From: Banduia mediterranea
Lineage (GTDB): Bacteria > Pseudomonadota > Gammaproteobacteria > Nevskiales > Nevskiaceae
Length of the DNA stretch: 58,185 nt
Direction of reading: 5' to 3'
Assembly: GCF_031846245.1 (NCBI RefSeq)
Contig: NZ_JAVRIC010000025.1
Span: forward strand, 1-58,185
The position numbers and the translations under genes were made by a program. This document shows, piece after piece, positions 26,186-36,351 of the stretch (its first letter is position 1; every line of letters starts with the position of its first letter). The notes beneath the pieces were generated by a model, which was not told where the DNA came from, did no database searches, and saw only the letters and a list, made by a program, of their open reading frames with translations.

Positions 26186-27400
26186 TCAGGCACACAGCTC
26201 CGCGACCGCCGCCTCGAGACGCTCCAGACCCAGTTCCAGCTCGGCCTCCGGAATGATCAGGGACGGCGCGATGCGCAACACGTCCGGGCCGGCCACCAGG
26301 CACCAGACGCCGTGCTTCCAGCCGGCGTTGACGATCTCCTTGGCGCGGCCCTTCCAGGCCTCGCTCATCGGCGCACCGATCAGCAGACCCAGGCCGCGCG
26401 TCGGGCCGAACACGCCGTAGCGTTCGCCGAGTGCATCGAGCCGCGCGCGAATCTTTTCGGCGCGAACCTGCACACCTTCGAGCACGGCCGGCTCGCTGAC
26501 GGTGTCGAGCACGGCCTCCGCCACGGCGCAGCCCAGCGGATTGCCGCCATAGGTGGAACCGTGCGTGCCGAACGGCAGATAGTCGGCGATCGCCTTGGTC
26601 GTGAGCATCGCGCCGATCGGGAAACCGCCGCCCAGGCCCTTGGCCGTGGTCAGGATGTCCGGCGTGACGCCGAGCCCCATGTAGGCGTAAAGCTCTCCGG
26701 TCCGGCCCATGCCGGTCTGCACTTCGTCGTAGACCAGCAGTGCGTCGTGCTTGTTGCACAGCTCGCGTGCGGCGCGCGCGAATTCGGCGGTAGCCGGCAA
26801 TATGCCGCCCTCGCCCTGCAGCGGCTCCATCACCACGGCGCAGGTCTTGTCCGAGATCGCCGCTTCGAGCGCGGCGACATCGTTGAACGGCAGGTGCGTG
26901 ATACCGCCCGGAATCGGCTCGAAGCCCTGGGTGTACTTGGCCTGACCGCCGACGCTGACCGTGAACAGCGTGCGTCCGTGAAAGGCGTTATGGAACGAGA
27001 TGATCTCGTTCTTGCCCTCGGCGCGCGTATTGCCGTAGCGACGCGCCAGCTTGAACGCGGCTTCGTTGGCCTCGCCCCCGGAATTGGCGAAAAACACGCG
27101 CTCGGCGAAAGTCTTTTCGGTCAGCTTGCTCGCCAGGCGCAACGCCGGTTCGTTGGTGACCACGTTCGACAGATGCCAGAGCTTGTTGCCCTGCTCGGTC
27201 AGCGCGGCCACCAGCTTCGGGTGGCAGTGGCCCAGCACGGTCACCGCAATGCCACAGGCGAAGTCGATGTATTCCTTGTCGTCCTGATCCCAGATTCGCG
27301 AACCCTGGCCTCGCACCGGCACGATGGCGCCCGGAACGTAATTCGGGACCATGACTTCATCGAAGGTGCTGCGGGATACGGAAGTGCTGGGGGAACTCAT
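26186..27400 (-). CDS. argD: Acetylornithine/succinylornithine aminotransferase (ArgD/AstC)
   Basis: A class III PLP-dependent aminotransferase of 404 residues. The family signature is complete: [18 protein letters not shown], the AFHGRT block, [11 protein letters not shown], and the PLP lysine in [17 protein letters not shown]. It could work in arginine synthesis (N-acetylornithine aminotransferase) or, as AstC, in the astB pathway; sequence alone does not decide and bacteria often use one enzyme for both. The ATG at 27400 has AGAGGT nine bases upstream; the longer open frame overlaps der and is not real. Confidence 0.9.
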   Translation of the reverse strand: MSSPSTSVSRSTFDEVMVPNYVPGAIVPVRGQGSRIWDQDDKEYIDFACGIAVTVLGHCHPKLVAALTEQGNKLWHLSNVVTNEPALRLASKLTEKTFAERVFFANSGGEANEAAFKLARRYGNTRAEGKNEIISFHNAFHGRTLFTVSVGGQAKYTQGFEPIPGGITHLPFNDVAALEAAISDKTCAVVMEPLQGEGGILPATAEFARAARELCNKHDALLVYDEVQTGMGRTGELYAYMGLGVTPDILTTAKGLGGGFPIGAMLTTKAIADYLPFGTHGSTYGGNPLGCAVAEAVLDTVSEPAVLEGVQVRAEKIRARLDALGERYGVFGPTRGLGLLIGAPMSEAWKGRAKEIVNAGWKHGVWCLVAGPDVLRIAPSLIIPEAELELGLERLEAAVAELCA

Positions 27401-27457
27401 CGTCAATGACCTCTTGCTGCGGCCCGAGCGGGAGAAGTGCCGGCGGGCAAACGAACA

Positions 27458-27476
27458 CGCGCGCCGAAGGCGCGCG
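27458..27476 (-). terminator. Hairpin between der and argD
   Basis: An eight-base-pair perfect stem, CGCGCGCC and GGCGCGCG, around a three-base loop. It is 67 bases after the der stop and 57 bases before the argD start, on the minus strand. The tail TGTTCGTTTG is only weakly T-rich, so termination efficiency is uncertain. Confidence 0.5.
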
Positions 27477-27543
27477 CAAAGCGGAATTATTGCATAGCCG
27501 GACGCGCTGTCGGCGCCACGCCTGAGCTTGCGATGCCTGCGGC

Positions 27544-28947
27544 TCAGTCCTTGAAGTGTTCCATCATCCGCTTCTTCTTCTTGATCTGGCGCGGCGTCAG
27601 TACGTTCTTGCGACCCTTGAACGGGTTGTCTCCGGTCTTGAAGGCCACTTCCAGCGGCACGCCGGTGAGCTTGAACGCACGTCGGAATTCGTTCGAGAGA
27701 AAGCGCTTGTAGGCGACCGGAACCCGCTCGGTCTGGTTGCCGTGAATGATGATCTTCGGCGGATTGCGGCCACCCTGGTGCACGTAGCGCAGCTTGATGC
27801 GACGGCCGACGATGGCCGGCGGCGCATGCCGCGCCATGGCCTTTTCGAGGATCTGGTTGAGACGCGGTGTCGGCATCTCGATGAAGGCGGACGCCCGCAC
27901 TTTCTGCACTTCGGCGAACAGGCGCGCCAGCCCGGTGCCGCGCTTGGCCGAGATGTGGTGCACCGGCACGTAGTCGAGAAACGGCAGCTTGAAGTCGACG
28001 TCGGTCTTGATGCGCTTGCGCTCGGACTCGTCCAGACCGTCCCACTTGTTCACGGCCAGCACCATTCCGCGCCCGCGATGCGCGATCAGACCCAGCAGGC
28101 GCGCGTCCTGTTCGCCGATGTCACCCTGGGCGTCGACCACGGCGATGACCACGTGCGCGCGCTCGATCGCCTCCAGGGTCTTGACGATCGAGAATTTCTC
28201 GATGGTCTCGGAGACCTTGCCGCGGCGGCGCACGCCGGCGGTGTCGATCAACACGAAGTCCTGGCCCTGATAGTGGAACGGCACCTTGATCGAGTCGCGC
28301 GTGGTGCCCGGCATGTCCGCGGCCAGCACGCGTTCCTCGCCGATCAGACGGTTGACCAGGGTGGACTTGCCGACGTTGGGCCGCCCGACGATGGCGACGT
28401 AAACCGAACCATCTTCCGGTGGTTCCTCGGGATCGGCATCCTCGGCTTCCGGTGCCGCCGGCAGGATCTGGCGCAGCAGGTCCTGAATGCCGTCGCCGTG
28501 CACCGCCGACACCGGCATTGGCGTGTCCAGGCCCAGTTCGTAGAACTCGCCGACTGCGGAGCGCGGCAGCCCCTCGGCCTTGTTCGCCAGCAGGCACACC
28601 GGCTTGCCGAGTTTGCGCAGATACCCCGCAATCTCCCGATCCGAGGGGTTCAGGCCCGCGCGGATATCGACCAGAAACAGGACACAGTCGGCTTCCTCGA
28701 TCGCGATGCGTGCCTGGGATTCGGCCAGGCCGGCCAGAGGATCGCCGGAAGACGGCATCAGTCCGCCCGTGTCCACCACCATGAAGCTGCGGCCCTCGAA
28801 CTTCCCGAAGCCGTACTGCCGGTCGCGGGTCAGGCCCGCGAAGTCCGCAACCAGGGCATCCCGCGTGCCGGTGAAACGATTGAACAGCGTCGACTTGCCG
28901 ACATTGGGTCGGCCGACGAGTGCGATGACGGGAAGATGGCTGGACAC
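27544..28947 (-). CDS. der: Ribosome biogenesis GTPase Der (EngA)
   Basis: Essential GTPase for maturation of the 50S ribosomal subunit. Two tandem G domains are visible: [13 protein letters not shown] near the N-terminus and [13 protein letters not shown] near residue 180, each with DTGG/DTAG G3 motifs and NKAEG / NKWDG G4 motifs. A KH-like C-terminal domain follows (about 360-467, ending [15 protein letters not shown]). At 467 residues it is the usual length. It follows bamB as in most Gammaproteobacteria. Confidence 0.97.
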   Translation of the reverse strand: MSSHLPVIALVGRPNVGKSTLFNRFTGTRDALVADFAGLTRDRQYGFGKFEGRSFMVVDTGGLMPSSGDPLAGLAESQARIAIEEADCVLFLVDIRAGLNPSDREIAGYLRKLGKPVCLLANKAEGLPRSAVGEFYELGLDTPMPVSAVHGDGIQDLLRQILPAAPEAEDADPEEPPEDGSVYVAIVGRPNVGKSTLVNRLIGEERVLAADMPGTTRDSIKVPFHYQGQDFVLIDTAGVRRRGKVSETIEKFSIVKTLEAIERAHVVIAVVDAQGDIGEQDARLLGLIAHRGRGMVLAVNKWDGLDESERKRIKTDVDFKLPFLDYVPVHHISAKRGTGLARLFAEVQKVRASAFIEMPTPRLNQILEKAMARHAPPAIVGRRIKLRYVHQGGRNPPKIIIHGNQTERVPVAYKRFLSNEFRRAFKLTGVPLEVAFKTGDNPFKGRKNVLTPRQIKKKKRMMEHFKD

Positions 28948-29021
28948 GGCGGGAGGCTACAAAGGTTCAGATGGGCGACAAGCGGCGACAGCATAGCCGC
29001 TTCTCGCGGCGACAGACGAAA

Positions 29022-29053
29022 GCGCCGGCGACCGTCGGGACGGTCACCGGCGC
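29022..29053 (-). terminator. Strong two-part hairpin between bamB and der
   Basis: GCGCCGG pairs with CCGGCGC and, inside it, GACCGTC pairs with GACGGTC, leaving a two-base loop; only single unpaired bases interrupt the stem. It starts 42 bases after the bamB stop. The following bases CTTTCGTCTG are weakly T-rich, so it may be a partial terminator or attenuator that lowers der expression relative to bamB. Confidence 0.5.
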
Positions 29054-29094
29054 ACAGGATCAGGGGAACAGCGCCGCCCAAAGCGGCGACGCGC

Positions 29095-30246
29095 CTAACC
29101 GACTTCCTTCAGCTCCAGCACTACGAGGTGGCCATCGATATCGAGCATGTAGAGGCGATCCTTGACGACTACCGGCGCGGCCTGCACCGGATCGCTCAGC
29201 GCGTGGCTACGGCCGACGATGCGGCCATCGCCCGGCGACAGGAAGTGGATGTAGCCCTTGTAATCGGCCACGGCGATGTAATCGCCAATCGCTGCCGGCT
29301 GCGACAGCATGCGGTACTGCAATTCCTCCTGCTTCCAGACGGCCGCGCCGCTTTCGGCATCCAGCGCCCAGACCACACCGTCGGCATCGCTGACCGCGAG
29401 CCCGCGCGTACCGAAGATCGAGCCCCCGGTATAGCTGCGGATGCTGCGGTCCCAGCGTGAATCGCCACTGCTCGGGTCGATCAGGAGGAGTTCACCGCCG
29501 TAGGACAGGGCGAACACGCCTCCGCCGACAGCGATGGGATCGGCGTCCACGTCCACCAGCCGCTCGAGTTCGGAACGTCCCGTCGGCGAGGCCACGACCT
29601 GTTCCCACAGCACCTCGCCGGTGTCCACGCGCAGCGCGACGAGGCGTCCGCCGTCGAGTCCGACCAGTACCGCCGGCCCCACCATCACCGGGCGCGACAG
29701 GCCGCGCAGCGTCAGCGAAGGCACGCTCCGGTCGAAGGTCCAGAGGCGCGTTCCGTCCGCGGCGGACAGCGCGAATACACGGCCATCGATGGTGCGGGCG
29801 ATGACCGTGTCTCCGTCCCCTGCCGGCGAGGCCAGCACCTCACTCGACAGCTGGCTGCGCCAGACCTCGCTGCCATCGGCGCGCGACAGCGCGATGATTT
29901 CGGCGTCGCGGGTGCCCACCAGCACCAGATTGCCGCTGCTGGCCGGGCCGCTGATCACGCGTTCACCGGTCTCGGCCTGCCAGATCGTCTTGCCGGTCTC
30001 GGTTTCGAGCGCGTAGACATCGCCGTCTGCATCAGCCGCGAACACCGCATCGTCCTGGACATCGATCTCGAAACCGCCGAGCAGACCGTTGCTGCCGCCC
30101 AACGAACGCTTCCACACCACCGAGGCCTTGACCTTGACCTTGTCGATGGACTGCAGATCCGCCGGTTCACGGGTCTTGCCCTTGGAGGTACAGCCGGCCA
30201 GCGCGAACACCATCGCGGTGGCGGCGATCACCAATGCCTGCTTCAT
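29095..30246 (-). CDS. bamB: BamB, outer-membrane assembly lipoprotein
   Basis: A beta-propeller lipoprotein of the BAM complex, which inserts beta-barrel proteins into the outer membrane. The signal peptide and lipobox (FALAGC) are followed by repeated PQQ-like blades, for example VYALETETGKTIWQAETGE and VFALSAADGTRLWTFDRS. At 383 residues it is normal. The start at 30246 overlaps the yfgM stop (ATGA); the longer upstream frame is the shadow of yfgM. It belongs to the hisS-yfgM-bamB-der block. Confidence 0.96.
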   Translation of the reverse strand: MKQALVIAATAMVFALAGCTSKGKTREPADLQSIDKVKVKASVVWKRSLGGSNGLLGGFEIDVQDDAVFAADADGDVYALETETGKTIWQAETGERVISGPASSGNLVLVGTRDAEIIALSRADGSEVWRSQLSSEVLASPAGDGDTVIARTIDGRVFALSAADGTRLWTFDRSVPSLTLRGLSRPVMVGPAVLVGLDGGRLVALRVDTGEVLWEQVVASPTGRSELERLVDVDADPIAVGGGVFALSYGGELLLIDPSSGDSRWDRSIRSYTGGSIFGTRGLAVSDADGVVWALDAESGAAVWKQEELQYRMLSQPAAIGDYIAVADYKGYIHFLSPGDGRIVGRSHALSDPVQAAPVVVKDRLYMLDIDGHLVVLELKEVG

Positions 30247-30881
30247 GAATTCACCACGTCGGCAAGGTCGTCGAGTTTCTGCTGCAACAACTCGCGATTC
30301 GCGGCGGCTTCGTTGCCGGCCTCGATCGCCTTCTGGTACGCCTGCCGCGCTGCGGCGCGATCGCCCTGGGTCAGCATGATGTCGCCGCGCAGTTCCTCGA
30401 ACAGCGACACGAACTCGCCACTGCCACCGGCGTCGAGTTCGGCGAGCGCCTCCTCCGTCTGATCCTGGGCCCACAGTACGCGCGCCAGACGCAAGCGGGC
30501 GACCTGCTTGAGCGGCTCGTCGGCATTGCCGTCCACCACCGAACGCAATTGCTCGGCGGCGGCGGGAAGCTCACCCTGATCGACGTGATACCGCGCCAGC
30601 AGCAGAGCCACCTGGTCGTCGTAAGGCGTGCCTGAATAGTCGTCGGAGAGTTTGGCGGCCAGCGCCGAAGCCTCCTCGATATCGCCGGAGTCCAGTGCCT
30701 GACGCGCTTCCTCATACATGCGCGAGGCTTCGGCCGACTTTTCCTGCTTTATCGATTGCCAGCCCTGCCAGCCGAAGATCGCGCCGAGGCCGATCGCCAG
30801 TCCGGCCACCAGAGCCAACCAGTTCTCCAGGAACCACTTCTTGACTACTTCGGCTTGTTGTTCGTCGTCGTAATGGGACAC
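30243..30881 (-). CDS. yfgM: YfgM-family membrane TPR protein
   Basis: An inner-membrane protein with a large periplasmic TPR domain, an ancillary factor of the Sec translocon and periplasmic chaperones (known from E. coli YfgM with PpiD). The N-terminus is charged (VSHYDDEQQAEVVKKWFLEN), then one membrane helix (LALVAGLAIGLGAIFGW) and TPR-like repeats to the C-terminus. I use the GTG at 30881, which puts the start where YfgM proteins begin; a longer frame exists but lacks a good site. It lies between hisS (37 bases) and bamB (four-base overlap). Confidence 0.92.
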   Translation of the reverse strand: MSHYDDEQQAEVVKKWFLENWLALVAGLAIGLGAIFGWQGWQSIKQEKSAEASRMYEEARQALDSGDIEEASALAAKLSDDYSGTPYDDQVALLLARYHVDQGELPAAAEQLRSVVDGNADEPLKQVARLRLARVLWAQDQTEEALAELDAGGSGEFVSLFEELRGDIMLTQGDRAAARQAYQKAIEAGNEAAANRELLQQKLDDLADVVNS

Positions 30882-30918
30882 GGCAATCTCGATTTTGATT
30901 TTTGAATGATGGTCAGGT

Positions 30919-32199
30919 TCAGGCCGAAATCGGCCCGGCGAGTCGTGCTTGCAGGCCGGGGACCAGCTCCGTCCACGCAACTTCGGTTTGGGGCTCCCCG
31001 CCGCGCAGGGATTTTACTTGAACCACGCCTTGCGCAAGTTCCTGCTCGCCGAGGATCAACGCGATCCCCGCACCGCAACGATCGGCGCGCTTCATCTGGG
31101 CCTTGAATGCGCCGCCACCGGCGTTGAGCTGCACGCGCAATCCGGCGTCGCGAAGTTGCTCGGCCAGCTGCGCCGCCTGGACGAAGGTGGCGTCGCCGAG
31201 CCAGCAGAAATAGACCTCCGGCGATCCGAGATCGGGTAGCTGCACCTGTTGCTGCATCAGCAGGATCAGGCGCTCGACGCCCATCGCGAAACCGATCGCC
31301 GGCACCTCGCCGCCGCCGAGCAGGCTGACCAGACCGTCATAGCGACCACCGCCGCAGACCGTGCCCTGGGCGCCGAGCTGGTCGGTGGTCCACTCGAAGG
31401 TGGTCCGCGAGTAGTAGTCCAGACCACGCACCAGATTCGGATTGATCACGTAGTCGATCGACAAGGCGTCGAGACCGGCCAGCACCGCCGCGAAATGCTC
31501 GCGCGATTCCGCATCCAGCAGGTCCGCGAGCTTGGGCGCGTGCAGCAAGACCTCGCGCGTGGATTCGTCCTTGCTGTCGAGCACGCGCAGCGGGTTGGTG
31601 TACAGCCGCCGCTTCGAATCCGCGTCCAGTCGATCGATCCGCGCCGACAGGTACTCGACCAGCGCGTCACGGAAGCGCACGCGCGTCTCCGGCGTGCCCA
31701 GGGAATTGATTTCCAGGCGGATGTCGTTCAGACCGAGGCGTTTCCAAAGACGCGCGCACAGCGCCAGAATCTCGACATCGACATCCGGCCCCAGCATGCC
31801 GTAGGCCTCCAGGCCCACCTGGTGGAACTGTCGGTAGCGTCCGGCCTGCGGACGCTCGTGGCGGAACATCGGCCCCTGATACCAAAGACGCTGCTGCTGG
31901 TTGTGCAGCAGGCCGTTCTCGATCCCGGCGCGCACGCAACCGGCGGTGCCTTCGGGGCGCAGGCTGATCGAAGCCTTCTCGCGATCGACGAAGCTGAACA
32001 TCTCCTTTTCGACGATGTCCGTGGCCTCGCCCACCGAGCGCCGGAACAGGTCGGTGGATTCGAGCAGTGGCAGCTTGATCTCGCGATAGCCGTAGGCGTC
32101 CATCACCTGCTGCACCGCCTCGAACAGGCGGCGCCACAGCGCGGTCTGTTCCGGCAGGATATCGTTGAAGCCACGCAGTGACTGAATCTTCGCACTCAT
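30919..32199 (-). CDS. hisS: Histidyl-tRNA synthetase
   Basis: Class II aminoacyl-tRNA synthetase charging tRNA-His. The start MSAKIQSLRGFNDILPEQ fits the family. Motif 2-like LRPEGTAGCVRAGIENG and FRHERPQAGRYRQFHQVG, histidine-specific GLDYYSRTTFEW and motif 3 region AIGFAMGVERLILL are visible, followed by the anticodon-binding domain. The 426-residue length is standard. The start is the ATG at 32199, 25 bases after ispG; a longer frame would overlap ispG. Confidence 0.97.
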   Translation of the reverse strand: MSAKIQSLRGFNDILPEQTALWRRLFEAVQQVMDAYGYREIKLPLLESTDLFRRSVGEATDIVEKEMFSFVDREKASISLRPEGTAGCVRAGIENGLLHNQQQRLWYQGPMFRHERPQAGRYRQFHQVGLEAYGMLGPDVDVEILALCARLWKRLGLNDIRLEINSLGTPETRVRFRDALVEYLSARIDRLDADSKRRLYTNPLRVLDSKDESTREVLLHAPKLADLLDAESREHFAAVLAGLDALSIDYVINPNLVRGLDYYSRTTFEWTTDQLGAQGTVCGGGRYDGLVSLLGGGEVPAIGFAMGVERLILLMQQQVQLPDLGSPEVYFCWLGDATFVQAAQLAEQLRDAGLRVQLNAGGGAFKAQMKRADRCGAGIALILGEQELAQGVVQVKSLRGGEPQTEVAWTELVPGLQARLAGPISA

Positions 32200-32224
32200 C
32201 GGATCGGGTATCGGATGGGCCGGC

Positions 32225-33352
32225 TCAGCGTTCGCCGTCATCGGCCGCAGCCGCTTCAGCGGCCTTGGCCGCCTTCTTCTCGGCCAGCTTTTCGCGCACC
32301 AGCACTTCGAGCCTGTCGACCAGATCGGCGTTGTGCACCTTGTGCGCGATCTTGCCGTCCACGTAAATCGAATTGGGATAGCCGCCGGCAACGCCGATCG
32401 CAGCTTCACGCGCCTCGCCCGGTCCGTTCACCACGCAGCCGATCACCGCCACGTCGATCGTATCCTCGATGCCGTCGAAGCGCGATTCCAGCTCGGTCAC
32501 AGCCTTGATCACGTCGAAGTTCTGACGCGAGCACGAGGGGCAGGCGATCATGTTGACGCCGCGTGTGCGAATGCCCAGCGAACGCAGGATGTCCCAGCCG
32601 ACCTTGACCTCCTCGACCGGATCGGCCGCCAGAGAAATGCGGATGGTGTCGCCGATGCCCTCGGCCAGCAGCATGCCCAGGCCGATCGAGGACTTGACGC
32701 TGCCGGCGCGCAGGCCGCCGGCCTCGGTGATGCCCAGATGCAGCGGCTGCTCGATGCGGGTGGCGAGCTTGCGGTAGGCATCCACCGTCATGAAGATCTC
32801 GGACGCCTTGAGGCTGAGCTTGAAGTCCGGGAAGTCGAAACGGTCGAGGATATCGATGTGGCGCATCGCCGATTCGACCAGCGCATCGGCATTCGGTTCG
32901 CCATATTTCGTCTGCAGGTCACCCTCCAGACTGCCGGCGTTGACGCCGATGCGCAGCGGCACGCGGTGCGCGCGCGCACAAGCCACGACTTCGGCCACCT
33001 TCTTCTCGCCGCCGATGTTGCCGGGATTGATGCGCAGACAGTCCGCCCCGGCCTCGGCGGCGGCGATGCCGCACTTGTAGTTGAAGTGAATGTCGGCGAC
33101 CAGGGGAATGTAGCCAACCTGTTGCTTGATCAGCCTGAATGCAGCCGCCGCCTTCAGGGTGGGGACCGACACGCGCACGATGTCGGCACCGGCCTTCACG
33201 GCCTGATGGATCTGCGCGACCGTGGCATCGACATCCTCGGTCTCGGTATTGGTCATGGTCTGCACCGATATCGGCGCATCGCCACCCACGGTGACGCGGC
33301 CGACGCGTATGGCGCGCGAACGACGACGGACGATCTGGTGATGGCTCTTCAT
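32225..33352 (-). CDS. ispG: 4-hydroxy-3-methylbut-2-enyl-diphosphate synthase IspG
   Basis: A [4Fe-4S] enzyme of the MEP isoprenoid pathway converting MEcPP to HMBPP. The conserved N-terminus has [20 protein letters not shown], and the cluster cysteines are in [12 protein letters not shown] and [14 protein letters not shown]. The 375-residue length is usual. The C-terminal tail ([18 protein letters not shown]) is an Ala/Lys-rich extension, probably disordered. It depends on Fe-S supply, consistent with the isc genes just upstream of the same block. Confidence 0.97.
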   Translation of the reverse strand: MKSHHQIVRRRSRAIRVGRVTVGGDAPISVQTMTNTETEDVDATVAQIHQAVKAGADIVRVSVPTLKAAAAFRLIKQQVGYIPLVADIHFNYKCGIAAAEAGADCLRINPGNIGGEKKVAEVVACARAHRVPLRIGVNAGSLEGDLQTKYGEPNADALVESAMRHIDILDRFDFPDFKLSLKASEIFMTVDAYRKLATRIEQPLHLGITEAGGLRAGSVKSSIGLGMLLAEGIGDTIRISLAADPVEEVKVGWDILRSLGIRTRGVNMIACPSCSRQNFDVIKAVTELESRFDGIEDTIDVAVIGCVVNGPGEAREAAIGVAGGYPNSIYVDGKIAHKVHNADLVDRLEVLVREKLAEKKAAKAAEAAAADDGER

Positions 33353-33401
33353 CGCGGACCTCGAAACGGATCAGCAGTCAATGGGACGGGTACCGGCGCG
33401 C

Positions 33402-34334
33402 TCAGGCGCCACCGGGGACGGTCAGATTGGCGGTGTTGTTGTCGCGCGTGACCGGGGCCAGGTCGATCGCGCGCCCCTGGTACTGCACGCTGACCCCCGG
33501 CGCATAGCCCAGGAACAGCGCGAACGGCGGCTTGCCGTCCAAGGTGTGTGTGGCGCCCTTGCGGACCAGCCCGGACAGCAGCATGCGTCCGTCGGCATCC
33601 TGGATACGAACCCAGGAGTTGTCCTCGAAACGCAGCGTCAAAGGACCGGCGCCAGACGTTCCCTGCTCCGCGTTTTCGCTGGCAAGCGTATCCGTGGCGG
33701 CCGGCGGCGCCGCTTCGTTCGTGGCATCCAGGGATTCACCTCCGGAATCTTCCGCGTCGATCTCGCTGCGGTCGCCACCCGCGAGACTGTCGTCGGCCGG
33801 GCGCTCACCAAGCGTGGGGCCGCTCAACGGTTGGACCACGGGCGGCGTGGTGTCGGTGGACAAGGTATTGGTGAAGCCGGTGTCTTCCTGCTGCAGATAC
33901 CAGGCCACGGCGGCAAATGTGCCGGCCACGACGATCAGTCCGATCAGCCAGCGCAGGGCGCCGCCGCCGGAACGGGTTTCGATGCCGCCGTCGACCACCG
34001 GAATCTTCGAGGGAATCGCCGGTGCCTTGGGGCGTGCGCGCTTCTCGTAGGCCGCGATCAGCTCGTCCTCCGGCAGGTTCAGCAACTTGGCGCACTTGCG
34101 ATAGTAGCCGCGTACGTAGACCGGCTCGCGCAGGGTTGCGTAGTCGTCGTTCTCCAAGGCTTCGAGCATGTTGCGCGACAGCTTGAGCTGGGCCGCGAAA
34201 TCCTCGGCGGCATAGCCGGCGTCGGTGCGTGCGCGACGGATCGTCTGCCCGGGCGAAAGCTCGGGCGTCGCCGCCGTCGCGTCCGCGGGAACGTCCGGCT
34301 TGATGTCGGCGATGTCTTTGGGTTCGGTCATCAT
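33402..34334 (-). CDS. rodZ: RodZ-like cell-shape protein
   Basis: A 310-residue membrane protein linking MreB to the elongasome. An N-terminal helix-turn-helix domain (about 25-100, SPGQTIRRARTDAGYAAEDF) is cytosolic. One membrane helix lies near 128-147 (WLIGLIVVAGTFAAVAWYL). A Thr/Ser/Asp-rich linker and a periplasmic DUF4115 beta domain (LTLRFEDNSWVRIQDADGR ... PPFALFLGYA) follow. The start overlaps the pilF stop (ATGA). Confidence 0.94.
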   Translation of the reverse strand: MMTEPKDIADIKPDVPADATAATPELSPGQTIRRARTDAGYAAEDFAAQLKLSRNMLEALENDDYATLREPVYVRGYYRKCAKLLNLPEDELIAAYEKRARPKAPAIPSKIPVVDGGIETRSGGGALRWLIGLIVVAGTFAAVAWYLQQEDTGFTNTLSTDTTPPVVQPLSGPTLGERPADDSLAGGDRSEIDAEDSGGESLDATNEAAPPAATDTLASENAEQGTSGAGPLTLRFEDNSWVRIQDADGRMLLSGLVRKGATHTLDGKPPFALFLGYAPGVSVQYQGRAIDLAPVTRDNNTANLTVPGGA

Positions 34335-35125
34335 GACGCGTTTCGTCTGCTGAGTTCCGTCGCCTCGTCGGAGGCCGGAAACTCGGTCAATAGTCGTTGT
34401 TCGAAGCGTCGGGCGGCGGCAACGTCACCCAGCGCTTCCTCGGTGCGGGCGCCCACCCAAAGCGATTCGGCAGTGGTGCGGCCGCCGCTTTGCTCGAAGC
34501 GCTGCAGGAAACCGCGTGCCCGCAGGTAGTCCTTGTTCTTCAGGCTCAGCCAGGCGAGCTGCGCCAGCGCTTCGGGATAGTTCGGCGAGATGCGCAAGGC
34601 CTCGCGCAGATAGCGCTCGGCATCATCCGGATGGTCTTCGCGTACGCACACGCCCGCGTTGGTCCAGGCCGCGGCCGGCGACTGGAAATCCGGCGATTGG
34701 GCGGCACGCAGGAAATTACCGACGGCTTGTTCGCGACGCCCCGCACCGCACAGGAACACGCCGTAGTTGTTCAGCGTCTGCGGATTGTCGGGCTGCAGCG
34801 CCACTGCCTTGCGGAACTGCTCGTCAGCACTGGCGGTGTCACCGCGCGCGGCATAGACCAGGGCCAGGGTGGACCGTGCCGGCGCGTAGTCGGGATCCTG
34901 CTGTACCGCCTTCTGCAGCTTTTCCAGCGCCTGTTCCGGCTTGCCGGTCCGCAGATAGTCCGCGCCCAGCTGGGTGTTGAGACGTGCCGCCTCGGACAGG
35001 TCCGGCTCGGTCTGTTCACGGCCGGTGGTGGTCGACACGCAAGCCGCGGCGCCCAGCGCCAGACAGCAGAATGCAAGACAGCGGACGGCCAGTGCATGGG
35101 TGGGCGGTATGCAGACCCGATTCAT
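34331..35125 (-). CDS. pilF: PilF/PilW type IV pilus biogenesis lipoprotein
   Basis: An outer-membrane-directed TPR lipoprotein needed for assembly of the PilQ secretin in type IV pili. A signal peptide with lipobox (ALGAAAC) is followed by about six TPR units, for example LGADYLRTGKPEQALEKLQK and AVALQPDNPQTLNNYGVFLC. The 264-residue length is typical. The start ATG at 35125 has GGAAG nearby; an in-frame ATG further upstream has no signal-peptide logic. No other pil genes are in the window. Confidence 0.93.
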   Translation of the reverse strand: MNRVCIPPTHALAVRCLAFCCLALGAAACVSTTTGREQTEPDLSEAARLNTQLGADYLRTGKPEQALEKLQKAVQQDPDYAPARSTLALVYAARGDTASADEQFRKAVALQPDNPQTLNNYGVFLCGAGRREQAVGNFLRAAQSPDFQSPAAAWTNAGVCVREDHPDDAERYLREALRISPNYPEALAQLAWLSLKNKDYLRARGFLQRFEQSGGRTTAESLWVGARTEEALGDVAAARRFEQRLLTEFPASDEATELSRRNAS

Positions 35126-35171
35126 CGGCTTCCGGCTCCCCGCCGTCCGACACCGACCCCCGGCACAAGCA

Positions 35172-36332
35172 TCATGCGACCTTGATCGGAATATCGCGCA
35201 GACGTTGCTTCTGGCGCGATTCGACGCGTCCGACCAGCTGCCCGCAGGCCGCATCGATATCGTCGCCGCGCGTCTTGCGGATCATCGTCAGTACGCGCTT
35301 GCTGCGCAGGATTTCGGCAAAGGCGCGAATCCGCGGTTCCGGCGAACGACGGAATTCGGTGTTCGGAAACGGATTGAACGGAATCAGATTGACCTTGGCC
35401 GGCATTCCGCCCAGCAGGCGTGCCAGTTCGCGCGCATGCTCGGGCTGGTCGTTGACGCCGTCGAGCATCACGTACTCGTAGATGATGTGCGCCTTGCGGT
35501 CCTTGCCGTCGGTATAGCGGCGGCAGGCCGCCAGCAGCTCGCTGATCGGGTACTTTCGATTGATCGGCACGATCTGGCTGCGCAGCGCGTCGTTCGGCGC
35601 ATGCAGCGATACCGCCAGCGCGGTGTCGACATCGCCACGCAGACGGTCCATGAACGGCACCAGCCCGGAGGTCGACACCGTGACACGGCGCTTGGACAGG
35701 CCGAAACCCGATTCGTCGAGCAGGATGTTGATCGCCGGCAGTACCGCGTTGTAGTTCGCCAGCGGCTCGCCCATGCCCATGAAGACCACATTGGAGATCT
35801 TGCGGTCGGTCTGGAAGTTACAGCCCAGGGTTTTCGCCGCGAACCAGACCTGCGCGATGATCTCGGCAGTGTTCATGTTGCGCGAGAAGCCCTGCTGCGC
35901 CGTGGAGCAGAAGGTGCAGTCCATGGCGCAACCCACCTGCGAGGAAATGCACAGGGTGCCGCGATCGTCCTCGGGAATGTAGACGGTTTCGATCGCCTGG
36001 CCTTGCGGCAGGCGCAGCACCCATTTGCGCGTCCCGTCCTTCGATAATTGTTCGGCGACCAGCTCGGGCAGGCGGATTTCGAAATGCTCGCTCAGCCGTG
36101 CCCGCAGATCCTTGCCGATATTGGTCATCGCCGCGAAGTCATCGACCCCGCGGCGGTAGATCCAGTGCATGATCTGATCGGCTCGGAACGGCTTTTCGCC
36201 CCGGCGCTCAAACTCCGCGCGCAGGCCAGCCCGGTCCAGGCCGAACAGATTCATTCGCGGTGAGACAGCCGCGTCCGCCCGTGCGCCTGCGGCGCCGGCT
36301 GGCTCGGATACGGCGATGTCGATCTCACTCAC
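35172..36332 (-). CDS. rlmN: Dual-specificity RNA methyltransferase RlmN
   Basis: A radical-SAM enzyme methylating C2 of A2503 in 23S rRNA and A37 in tRNAs. The radical-SAM cysteines are in CAMDCTFCSTAQQG, and the accessory Cys in RKTRGDDIDAACGQL; GMGEPLANYNAVLPA is the GGExx-like motif. I place the start at the GTG at 36332 (VSEIDIAV..., 386 residues) with GAGTGG six bases upstream; an ATG at 36254 (MNLFGLDRA) is an alternative giving 360 residues. It follows ndk by 19 bases. Confidence 0.96.
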   Translation of the reverse strand: MSEIDIAVSEPAGAAGARADAAVSPRMNLFGLDRAGLRAEFERRGEKPFRADQIMHWIYRRGVDDFAAMTNIGKDLRARLSEHFEIRLPELVAEQLSKDGTRKWVLRLPQGQAIETVYIPEDDRGTLCISSQVGCAMDCTFCSTAQQGFSRNMNTAEIIAQVWFAAKTLGCNFQTDRKISNVVFMGMGEPLANYNAVLPAINILLDESGFGLSKRRVTVSTSGLVPFMDRLRGDVDTALAVSLHAPNDALRSQIVPINRKYPISELLAACRRYTDGKDRKAHIIYEYVMLDGVNDQPEHARELARLLGGMPAKVNLIPFNPFPNTEFRRSPEPRIRAFAEILRSKRVLTMIRKTRGDDIDAACGQLVGRVESRQKQRLRDIPIKVA

Positions 36333-36351
36333 GAATTGCCACTCGTCTTCT